A stretch of 64,000 nucleotides of DNA from Cordia subcordata. Taxonomy: Eukaryota; Streptophyta; Magnoliopsida; Boraginales; Cordiaceae. Both the position numbers and the translations under genes were made by a program. Positions 47,804 to 57,975 of the stretch are shown here, one piece after another; within the stretch, counting starts at the first letter, position 1, and every line of letters starts with the position of its first letter. The notes under the pieces were generated by a model. That model worked only from the letters and a program-made list of their open reading frames with translations, was not told the origin of the DNA and did not search any database. Location: the NCBI GenBank assembly GCA_028554755.1, contig JAPTOF010000005.1, forward strand, positions 18,512,001 to 18,576,000, in the 5' to 3' direction.

Positions 47804-49039
47804 TTACTTTATTTATAAGTTTTGATACGATGAGAAATCACGTTTAATTACTTTAAAAGTGAAAAAGAAAAAGAAAGGAGAAAAAAGAAGGTTACTTAGC
47901 CAATCTAGTGGGGTGAACGTGAATAACGTAGCCCAAAGGCTATTGCCAGCGGAGAAAAGCTCCATAGGTGATAAAGTTTTCAGTACAATTAGAAGATTAA
48001 TGATAAGTTCAACTCGATTAGGTCTAACGAAGGAGTAAACAGTAGTAAGAAGAATCAACATCACTGGCTAGTCGGAAAGTTACTATTATTTAATTTTGAA
48101 TTTTGATCCTTTTTTTGTCTCTCAATTCATTCATAATCTAACAATTCAAGGCATACTACTTAAATTTCCTTACATCTCTGTGCCAAATCAGTTAAAAAAT
48201 TAATTTTAGAACAATTCTTCATAAATTTTATACCTAATTAATCTGACTATATATATATATACATATATTTGAAAAATATGTCTCGAAATTTGTTATTTTT
48301 CATGTGACTTTTAGTTTTTTGTCAATAAAAATGATAAAAGATGAGCCAGAAAAATCTGTGATCAGAAATTCTTTTTCCTTTTTTGTGAAAATGAAAGGAG
48401 ATAATATTTAATTGGACCAAAGATAAGAAAAGAGAGAAAACTGAAAATTGCAGTCGCGGCAAATTGTCGAAGCTTTATCAGAAGATTTCTTCTCTACGAC
48501 AAGCTCCAGAAACCACATGGCTGGCTGCAATCCATAAAGCCTCTATCTCAAGCTCAAATTGGCCTTATTTCACAGCCAATAAAAACTTGACCAAATAAAA
48601 AAGAACCAAAAAAATATCACTTCATGCTCCCTTAAACAGTGAAGTCGGAATAGTAATTTGTTGTGGTTAAAATCAAACTTTTCCATTCAAAAAATATTTA
48701 GTTTATAATTGATTTGAAGCATGCGTTGAAAATTTATAAAATTTTATTATTTTAAAAGAAGATGCAACATATTCTAGATATAAATTTAATTTCTTTTGCC
48801 ATAAAAAAGATAATCACTTCATGGTATATAAAGAAGCGTTTGTGCACTCGAAATTTGTCAAATAATGGTCGGGCTCTACGGGACGTACTAGTAATCAAAT
48901 TCTATCAGTTAAATTTTTCTTAAAAAAAAAAAAAAAGCAGCAGTTTTTTGTCCCCCATCCAACAGTCTTAAGAAAGGTGTTAGTTGTGCCCATCGCTGCC
49001 ATAACTAACCTCCAAGTAGGCTCAACCCTTCCAAATTCT

Positions 49040-49047
49040 TATTTATA
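49040..49047 (+). promoter_or_regulatory. Probable TATA box of the expansin gene
   Basis: TATTTATA followed by a C-rich stretch and a CT-rich leader. It lies ~30 bases before the likely transcription start (near 49075), and a probable 5' UTR intron follows (donor after 49142 AAA|GTAAAG, acceptor TGCAG ending at 49293), six bases before the start codon. Confidence 0.6.
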
Positions 49048-49298
49048 CCCCCTACACTTGCTCAGTTTACTCACTCAACTCCCTTCAACAATTCAACATT
49101 CTTCCTCTCTTTCTTTCTTCCAAGGCCATCTCTCAAAACAAAGTAAAGATCTTGTCTCTATTTCTCTTTTACTTCTCTTTTATACTATCTGCTATGTAGA
49201 AATGTAGTAAAATATGACACTGCATTAGGAAATTTTCTTGAATGCACCTGGAGAAGTGCTAAAACAGAGCATTTTCTTTTTCACATAATGCAGGAAAA

Positions 49299-51302
49299 AT
49301 GGCAAACATTGGGCTCTTCTTGGTTGGCTTAATTGCAATGGTCTCTTCTGTTCAAGGGTATGGTGGTGGAGGAGGCTGGACTAATGCTCATGCCACCTTC
49401 TATGGAGGGGGTGATGCCTCTGGCACAATGGGTAAGCATTATATGTAGCGATCCATATTCAACTATTATTTTGTTGGTCCCTTTGAGCTTAGAGTCCGTT
49501 TAATTTTACTTTTCTTAAACTGCTTACAAGCAATTGATGTTTATAAAAAAATGTCAAATAAGTATAGAACTGTTTAAATAAAATGTATTTATAAATTGGT
49601 AACATATTTGATAAATATGTGTTTATAAGCAACAGTGTTTTTTTAAATAACTAAAAATGATCTTTCATTAATGATATTGTAATATTCTTGGGATTTTAGA
49701 TGGTATACATTAAAAGGAAAAGTTAGGTAGTGATGTTTGTTTTTTTGTTGCTTACATATTAATTTAACCTATTTATAAATACTATTTGTCAAATGTGTAT
49801 ATATATTTTTTTTGTTTGTAAGTAAATTTGACCAACATATAAAAACACTCCCAAATGCCCTCCTAGTTGGGTTTATAGAGACGGAATGTTTGACTTTTTC
49901 TTCTTTAACAAAATGTGCGCAGGTGGGGCATGTGGGTATGGAAATCTATACAGCCAAGGGTATGGAACAGACACAGCAGCTCTGAGCACAGCTCTGTTCA
50001 ACAGTGGGCTGAGCTGTGGGGCGTGTTTCGAGATCAGGTGTGTGAATGACCACCAGTGGTGCCTGCCAGGCACCATCACGGTCACGGCCACCAATTTCTG
50101 CCCTCCAAACAATGCCCTCCCAAACAATGCCGGCGGGTGGTGCAACCCTCCCCTGCAGCATTTCGACCTCTCTCAGCCTGTTTTTCAGCGCATTGCCCAG
50201 TACAGAGCTGGAATTGTCCCTGTTGCTTACAGAAGGTTTGCAATGTGGTCTTTCATTTTTTGTTCTTTTTCGCTAGTTGACTCTTGTTTTTTCATTGTTT
50301 CTTTTTCCGATGTTAGCTTGGGTCTTGGTTAGTGTGAAAAGAAGAAGTTTTTTTAGTAGTTTTAATGTGGAAAAGAGAGTTTGTAAAAAAGGTTAGTGGC
50401 TTGTTTGACCAAAGACCATAGCTTTGGACTTTTGGTTGCCCCTCTTTTGACATTCCAGAAATCCAATTTTTACCAGGATATTATAAATTGAGATTTGAGT
50501 GCGGTTCATGTAGTTGAGATTAACTCTTAGAAACAATAACCTGGACTTGTATCCCATGGAAGAAAAGGGGTCGGATTGGGAGTTGGGGGTGAAATTCTGA
50601 TGGCAAGTATTAGTAACGAAAAAGGTGTCAAATTTGAAGACCGCCTCCAAGTAAATTAACTTTTGAAGACCGCCTCGAAGTAAATTAGCTTTTTGACTAA
50701 CTTGAACCCAAGTGATGAATAAGCTTTTTCGCCCATGCCCTAGGCTTCTACCTCTAAACTAATCTTCGAGGTTATAAATTGCTGCTCCTTTGGAAAAATA
50801 TATTTAAATCGTCTTGTTTTTATCTTTTTTGATATTTAATTAATATGTTTATGGTCCCCTACCTGAGTTTAGGGGGGTAAATTTCTATCACAAGAGCAGA
50901 CAAACTTTGGCCCTATGTCACATGTTTATACTTAAATCTAACCTTCTACAGTGGCGCAAAACTGATTACTTTTTGAACTGTGTTGGCTATTGTAGGGTAC
51001 CCTGCAGGAAGAAGGGAGGCATAAGGTTCACAATCAATGGCCACTCTTACTTTAACCTCGTACTGGTCACCAACGTTGGTGGTGCTGGTGATGTGCATTC
51101 TGTGTCCGTCAAAGGTTCCAGGACTAATTGGCAGGCAATGTCCAGAAATTGGGGCCAGAATTGGCAAAGCAACTCATATCTCAATGGCCAAAGCCTCTCT
51201 TTCAAGGTCACAACTAGCGATGGCCGGACCTTGGTCTCCAACAATGTTGCTCCCCCTAGCTGGTCCTTCGGGCAGACCTTCACTGGTGGCCAATTCCGCT
51301 GA
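49299..51302 (+). CDS. EXPA: Alpha-expansin
   Basis: Exons: 49299-49431, 49923-50235, 50996-51302; 250 aa, the normal length. An N-terminal signal peptide ([20 protein letters not shown]) precedes the mature start YGGGG. Domain 1 (GH45-like) has [20 protein letters not shown], the cysteine series ([26 protein letters not shown]) and the HFD motif ([10 protein letters not shown]). Domain 2 (CBM63-like) carries the tryptophans of [14 protein letters not shown] and the end [14 protein letters not shown]. Role: secreted to the cell wall, where it loosens non-covalent cellulose-xyloglucan contacts at acid pH without hydrolysis. The two coding introns are at positions usual for the family, and a 5' UTR intron is likely. 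Intron 1 carries a 371-bp MITE. The sequence is close to the EXPA2/EXPA8-like subgroup; an exact orthologue cannot be named. Confidence 0.97.
49492..49862. mobile_element. MITE in expansin intron 1
   Basis: Ends GAGTCCGTTTAATTTTAC and CACTCCCAAATGCCCTC, flanked by TTA (49489-49491) and CTA (49863-49865). The interior has TTTATAAGC-type motifs like the element at 20788-21223. Non-coding; it fills most of the 491-bp intron. Confidence 0.55.
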
Positions 51303-53768
51303 ACTGGACTTGGAGAATTCATACAACGTTATGAGAAAGATTTAACGATCATAAAATGGTCGTGGATGTATTACTAGTATGTTAGCTATAGTTTGCTCTG
51401 GTGTGTATGGGTGTATGCTAATGAGGTCACCAAGTGTTACTCTTGTGACCGGGTAGTAGTAGTACAGTAGAGTAGGCCAAATTGAAAGGGGCTTCATTTT
51501 ATAATGGCTCTTTTCATATTCTAGTGGATTGGGGGATACAAATTTACCAAATTTGTATTAGGTCTCTAAGCTTTGAGGCCATTTTTACCAGCTCTTTTTT
51601 TCTTTTTTTTGGCTTCTGTTGTAGAGCAGAGGATGGCAGAGGTGGACTCTCACCACCCGCCTAAAGTGTGTTCCTCTTTGGCTTCAGCTCATGCTATAGA
51701 GGCATGAAACTGTAACAGTCAAGTTTATTAGTAATTGAAGAGGCTGGTTATTCAGTTATTTCTTTCGAATTTCCTTGATTTATGATTAATGATTTTTGTC
51801 ACCTAGAACGAGGTTTCAGTATTTCCTCTAAGTTAAAAATTTCTATATCGAACACTGAGTGTTTCCTTTTTGTTAAGGATGTCGGACCAATTAGAGGTTG
51901 ATCATTTTGGGTAAAAAAAACCCCCCCAAGGTCATCGTTCAAGAACTTAGTAAGTGCATCTAGAGAATCTCGAAGTTTAATGTCCCTCTTTGCTAAGGAT
52001 TCTTGACGTATAGAACATAAAGCTAACACGTTATATAGCAGTGCTGATTACATAAAATCCTTCCAAGACTATAAACTCATGATCTATACGAAGACACAAG
52101 TTGCAAGTCAAAACTATCAATCGCAAGCACTTTGCTCAATCTTTCGTGAAATTACCATCATTTTTATAACTGTTGGATCGTACTAATCATATATCATAAC
52201 ATTATAAGCTTCGACATGTTTCAGTAATCCAAGAAATTAATACAGAAATAAAAGATTGAAAAACTGTAAAAAGAAGGCACTTCAGTGTTTAATCGGATTG
52301 AGAATAGTTGTGTCCTTTTCAATAGATTTGCTGATAGATTCACTATCTGCTGAGAAAGTAATAACTGCTGCCTTGGGAAATATCACTTCTTCGTGGTCTC
52401 TTCTCTACCATTAATTGTTGCATTTCAGATGAGGGAGTGAAATTAACATCACATAAACTTACGCAAAACATATCTTTTTTGTTTCATATAAGATCTTTTT
52501 ATTCTTTTAAATAGATTGAGTGACTTCAATAGGCTTATAATTGTTATGAAAGTGAAACATGATTTCTTTTTAATGTAAAAAAAAAAAAGAAAGAAAGAAA
52601 AACAATAAAAATAATTCTAATTGCATTTCTTATCCTGATAATTTTTTTTAATCTTTTTTGCTTTTAAGAAATTATAATCCCTTATCTTTTACAATAAAGG
52701 ATGTATTTTAGTATTCTGTGTCTCTATTTTGTGTTGTCGTTAATCATTGCGTTAATGTCATGTAGAAAGTGGGCAAAAGCATCATCTTTTTGTCCAAAAT
52801 CTGACCATCTCTCTTTGTGCTCCGGTAACGTCGCAATGTTTCAAATAGCTTTAGGGTAGGCTTTCAAAATGACAACAAATAATGATAATAACAATAACTA
52901 AGTATAACAACAAGAAAGAAATGTATAAAACAACAGTATTTTACGCATAATGGATTAATTCCATCGTTTTTCTAATAAACCAGAAACAGAATACGAGGAA
53001 ACTTTGAATTGAAGCGAAGCGAAGTCTCCAACGGGCAGCAGAGAGAACCCACAATGGTGTTCAGAAACTTGTGACAACGACTAGTCAAACCTCGACCTCT
53101 GGACTCTGGAGCCCCGTGACCCTTCACTAAACATACGCCAAGTATAGATTTTATTAGTATGTCAAGAAAGGTGTCGTGAAGTCTCGTTCTACATTGGTAT
53201 TAATTTTTTGTGTTTCATTTATAATAGTATGAATATATTATTATAAGTATTTTGGTTAATTAATTATTTTTAATATAGTGATAGACTAACAATTGAATCT
53301 GAACTGCTATAAATGGTATCAGAATATGTTAAAATCTTAGATTATGATCTGATTTGTTTATTTGACGTGACAAAGACGTCATAGATTTACGAGAATTCTA
53401 TAATATCCTATCTCGCATTGATTTCTTGTATACTATAATTAACAACTAGGTAACTAAGCAACCTTTTACAAAAGAGTTAACAATTGATTCAGTGTCTAAT
53501 TGTCTTCCTTCGATGACCGAGATTTTAGTAACATTAAAACGTTATAAAACTAATTCATTCATTCTCATTGAACATCAAGAGGTGTGGTGGCACCTTCTTG
53601 GTTTGACACTTCGATTCAAACAACTACTTTGACCTACCATGTAAAAACAGCTTTGCTTTGGTTCTCACACCCATTTAACCACTGTTTTTATTAACATTAT
53701 GGAAAAATCTAGTAATAATTAATTAATCGTGTGTTTCTGATGAAATCACTAAATATTTACGCAATAAA

Positions 53769-53805
53769 CTAGTTAGATTCCATCCCGTGCATATGCACGG
53801 GACCC
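53769..53805 (-). mobile_element. Helitron-like 3' terminus (minus strand)
   Basis: On the minus strand a perfect 18-nt palindrome CCCGTGCATATGCACGGG is followed by 11 bases, then CTAG and T. This is the Helitron 3' end layout, with the body extending to higher coordinates. The 5' TC end is uncertain. Confidence 0.55.
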
Positions 53806-53927
53806 AGTGATATTGAAATTGAAATTATTAATATTAATTGTTTAAAAACATAGGATTTTATTGTTCTTTATCTAATAAAATAGATATTTTAAAACTGAAT
53901 CCCAGATGAAATGATACACAATTGAAT

Positions 53928-54970
53928 GTTACATTCTCCACCATCTTGCCAAATTCAATTCCCTTCAAGAATATTCGCAAATTAAGAAAATGACTTCCAA
54001 GAAAATTAATTGAAAAATAGTTAAAAATACTTCAATGAGCTATTCTTGTAAATCCAAAACACTTGCAAGCAAAGAATTTCTTGCAGTGATTAAGTTTGAA
54101 AAATGAGAGAAGAAGTGAAATTTGGAGAAATTGATTGAAACTCGCAAAAGTCGCAGAATGAGAAGCAACCTGCTCAACGGCCTCCGTGGAATAGACTTCT
54201 CTAACATTTGAAATCAGTAAGCATCTTATATAATAAGTGTTTGATATAATAGATTGTTTAATTTTTAATTTTTTTTTATATTTTAATTTTTTAAATTTAT
54301 AAAAAAAATTTGTTTTTACTTTTTAATTTTAATTTATAGTTTTTTAAATTTTTTAGTTTTTATTTTTTTTATTTTTTTCAAAATTTTCAAATTTTATTTT
54401 TTAAAATTTGTTAATTAACAATATTATTGAAATTACAATTATTATATATTTTAAAAATCTTTAGTGTGTGCCAAAGATAGATTATCTAGTGATTTTTCTT
54501 CATTCTCTATTTTTTTCAAATTATGTTCCCTAGTGATGAATTATGGTAGAGAATAGAATAAAATCTATTCTCTAGAATTATTTTGACAAAAAAAAATGTT
54601 GATTTAAGCGTGGCCACCAAACAAAACATGTTACATTCTTTACCACCTTTATCAAATTGAACTCCCATTTCCCTTCAAGGATTTCGTAAATTGAAAAACA
54701 ATCTTCAAAAAAATATTAAGTAAAAAAAATTAAAAATACTTCAACGAGCTATCTCTTATAAAGGCAAAGAACTCTTTTTCTTGTAGTGTTAAGTTTGAAA
54801 AATGAGGGAAAAAATGAAATATGAAAGAATTGCATTGAAGGTTGCAAAAGTAGAAGCATGAGCTATGTAATTAACGTCTTATTTGAATAGATTTATCTCA
54901 AGTTTAAAAGTGTTTGATATAATAAGATTATTTATTTTTTAATTTTTTAATTTTTTAAATTTATAATTTT
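53928..54970. repeat. Direct repeat, two copies about 700 bp apart
   Basis: Copy 1 (53928 to ~54330) and copy 2 (54630 to ~54970) share, in order: GTTACATTCT, ATTCCCTTCAAG/TTTCCCTTCAAG, AAAAATACTTCAA(T/C)GAGCTAT, GTTTGAAAAATGAG and GTGTTTGATATAATA, then AT-rich runs. Each copy is ~340-400 bp and non-coding. Identity is moderate, so the duplication is old. Confidence 0.65.
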
Positions 54971-56792
54971 AATTTTTACACACACAAAAAAAAGTGAGAG
55001 TTAAACAATTTATTATTATTGGGAAAAACCTGGGCAAAATAATATATAAATAATTGAAAAAGTTTTGGGCAAAACAAAAACAAACCAATAGAAGGCAGAT
55101 CGTGGAGGTTAATGTAGTGGAATGGTGGCAGGTCACGTGGTTCCTTTAACACCATTTCCTAAATATTAACAGCTGGCCTCCTTGCAACATGACACGTTTA
55201 TTCTAAATAAGCATATCAATTAAAATGTATAATATCAATAGCATAATGTACAAGTACATTAACGCATATGCAAGCTACAAATGTTGCTTGTGGACCAAAT
55301 TGCCCCTTTGATTCACATTTATTATAAAAAAAAGAATTAGTCTGGCATTATTATTAGAAAAATCAAAGCTTCCATTCAGGAGGAGTAAAATAATTTTCGG
55401 AGAAAAGCAATAGTAAGGTGGTACACCTTTCCGAAATTAGAGTCCTAACTTTTTTTTTTCTTTTTTTTTTCGGGGTCAGCTGAGCTGAGCCTTTTCATCG
55501 TAGGAATTTTGCGAGTCTTAAAAGAACACCAACAAAATAAAAATAAAGTTACAATTATTATCAAGTGAATATCGAATTTCTAAAAGAGAAAATTGGATGT
55601 CCCCTTGTTCGCTTTCTAAAAATATATATCTTTTCAGAGAAGAAAATAAGATTTAGTATACCAAAAAGAAAAAAGAAAAAAAGATATAAAAAAAATTAAA
55701 AGGCGAGGAAATCAGTAAACGTAAACCTTAAAAAAGAAAAATCTTATTTTAGTTTAATGGACATCAAATCCTCTTCCACATTGCCAGAAGCCCAGAATCG
55801 CGTGCCTTGTGAGAGAAACAAACAGCAAACATACCGACTGAATTGGCCATAATATGGGCAAGGCCCAAAGTGGCCTCTTATGAACTTTGAAGAGAAATTG
55901 GGCTCGGCCTGCGACAACTGCTGGGCCGGGTCCCCCGCCATGAGCTGTGGGTTGATCCCAAAAAATCATAACTGGCTAAAGAAAGCGCGATCGTTGGCTA
56001 TAATCTTTGAAAGAGATCTTGGACGAGATAATGGCGCAATGGAACCATGTTAATTAAGGGAGTGTTCAAGCAATTTCAGGGACACATCCATGCACCTAAA
56101 CAGTTCTAACTGTATCTTAGCATCACCAACACCCTCTCGTACAAAAGGGCTCTTGGAGCTTGAAGCGCCATTTCTACGTGATCAAAGATTTAAGGTCGAA
56201 AGTGTTAATTGTAGATTTAAGGGTCTACACCAACGTAAATAATTTAGTTTAAAAGTTTAAGAAATATTATGCATCAATAACACATTTATTGTGAAAGAGA
56301 TTGATGCCAATAACTTGAAAGAAAATTTTGCCACCTAAAAAATTTCAGACAAATGCTATCAGCAGAGATTAATAGCGTTACGTAACTAGGGACATGTCCC
56401 TGTGAGAGACGCCGCATATCACGGTCCAGTTGCGTGTTGTGATTGTGAGGCTTTAATTTATTATTAATCCTTTGATTTTGACTTTAGCACACACTGTCAT
56501 TTTGTTGATTTAATTATCAATACAACGGATACTCTCATCTACTATATAATAGTGTAACATTCTTAGTTAAATCAATATAGAGAGGAAAACGCGGAAAATT
56601 TATTTTCTCTGTTCATTCAAGATTCAAAAGAATTTGATACTAGAAAATTGCTTTCAGAACGAAAGTGTATCAAGATCTTACGCAAACCAACGTTTTGTAA
56701 ACTTATATTGTTACGCAAATCAAGAGAAAAGGCTACAAACCTAGCCAAACTGAATAATACCCAGGGACAGAAAATATGGCATAGGCAATATT

Positions 56793-57025
56793 TTGGGCTA
56801 GTTCGAATTAGCTTTTAGGAAAAGTGTGTTTTACAAATAGTCTTTCAAAAGCTCAAAATTTTAGCTTTTGGAGCTTCTTTTAAAGTTCGGCTTTTCTTTT
56901 TTTCTTCTTTTTCCTTTTTTTTTTGTTTTAAAATAGTCAATGCCATATTTATTGCAAAAAAAAATAGTTTTTTTAAATAGAAAAAAGTGTATTTTCTTGA
57001 AAAAAATCAATTCATATGAACCCTG
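56793..57025. mobile_element. Degenerate Tourist-like MITE
   Basis: Left end GGGCTAGTTCGAATTAGC and right end AATCAATTCATATGAACCC are imperfect inverted repeats around an A/T-rich foldback interior, as in 27175-27403 but more decayed. Confidence 0.4.
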
Positions 57026-57180
57026 GTCTCAGTGTAATGCCCTCCCACATTGATTCTTCATAAGATTTGTGTACACTTTATAATGGTTTGAGTTCACTCT
57101 TACTTCTATCATGGATTTAAGTATTTTGGACTAGCTAATTAGGCTCAATATAGTGGCAAATTAGTTGTTGGGCCTAGGTT

Positions 57181-57620
57181 ATTACAGGTGATATCAGAGT
57201 AGGCTCTGGGTAAATTTCACACTGCTTGAGGTCTTGGACTATGGGTCTGCTCTGTTTGTGTTTTGGCCGCAACGAGAACGTGTATAATGGCTTGGGTTCA
57301 CTATCTACTATCATCATGGGTTTAAACATTTTGGGTCAAATTCTGTTCTGTTTGTGTATGGGGGTTTAAGCATTTTGGGTCAAGTTCTGTTCTGTTTGTA
57401 TTTGGGGGGTTTAAGCATTTTGGGTTAAGTTTTGTTCTGTTTGTGTTTGGGCCCTGACAATCTACTATCATCATGAATTTAAACATTTTGAGTTAAATTC
57501 TATTCTGTTTGTGTTTGGAGGGTTTAAGCATTTTGGGTTAAGCTTTGTTCTGTTTGTGTTTGGGCCTTGACAAAAATATATAATCACAAGTTTAAACATT
57601 TTGGACTAGTTGATTAGGCT
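57181..57620. repeat. Degenerate local repeat (TTTAAGCATTTTGGGT / TTCTGTTTGTGTTTGG units)
   Basis: At least five imperfect units, each with a TTTAA(A/G)CATTTTG core followed by a TTCTGTTTGT(G/A)TTTGG stretch, are spread over 440 bases with varied spacing. No coding potential. Function unknown. Confidence 0.7.
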
Positions 57621-57975
57621 CAATATGGTGGCAAGAATTATTTGAAAAAATGAAGTACCGCAAAGGGGAAAATAAAATTAACCTACAAATATAAAAGTTT
57701 TACAAAACTGTACATTTACAGGAAGAGATTTTAACATCGACAAGGACCACATACATGTTACATTGGCGTTAGGTTACTTTAGCTAGATGTCTATGATTAG
57801 TATTTCTTGCATGATAGAAAACGAGCAAGCGAAAACCTTCCTGAGGATGCAAATATTCGCCAAAATGCGGCCTTCTGCCTAGGAGTGAGGTTGCTCAAAT
57901 TGAGACCAAACTTAAAAATCACTCACAAAGAAGTTGGATTTCCAATGTGGGAAAGCATTACAGAACTCATGAAAC

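Larger units (their letters stand above)
38184..49038. other. Gene-free repeat-rich intergenic region
   Basis: About 10.8 kb in which I find no protein or RNA gene. It holds the SINE pair (42520-43066), a 107-bp tandem duplication (43087-43301), a Helitron-like 3' end (45066-45095), a (TA)n run (46436-46485), a Tourist-like MITE (47592-47803) and a possible LTR remnant at 39060-39480 (runs of AATTTAAGGCC repeats and a GGGGTGTATTTATAG motif). The expansin promoter must lie at its right end. Confidence 0.55.
51303..57975. other. Intergenic region between the expansin and MADS genes
   Basis: No gene supportable in 6.7 kb. The first ~450 bases are expansin 3' UTR and flank. Further on are a Helitron-like end (53769-53805), a long direct repeat (53928-54970), a weak MITE (56793-57025) and, from 57180, a degenerate local repeat of TTTAAGCATTTTGGGT and TTCTGTTTGTGTTTGG units. 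Open frames at 51799-52029 (-) and 55744-55969 (-) show no recognisable domain. The MADS 3' UTR lies at the right edge. Confidence 0.55.

Noticed and set aside
51799..52029. Minus-strand frame of 76 codons after the expansin gene
   Set aside because: Looks soluble and charged but has no recognisable domain, no splice context and a C8 run; could be a repeat fragment, not callable.
53769..54253. A complete 485-bp Helitron with 5' TC at 54253
   Set aside because: The proposed 5' end falls inside sequence that continues in the second repeat copy (54.6-55.0 kb), so the boundary is not supported; only the 3' end is reported.
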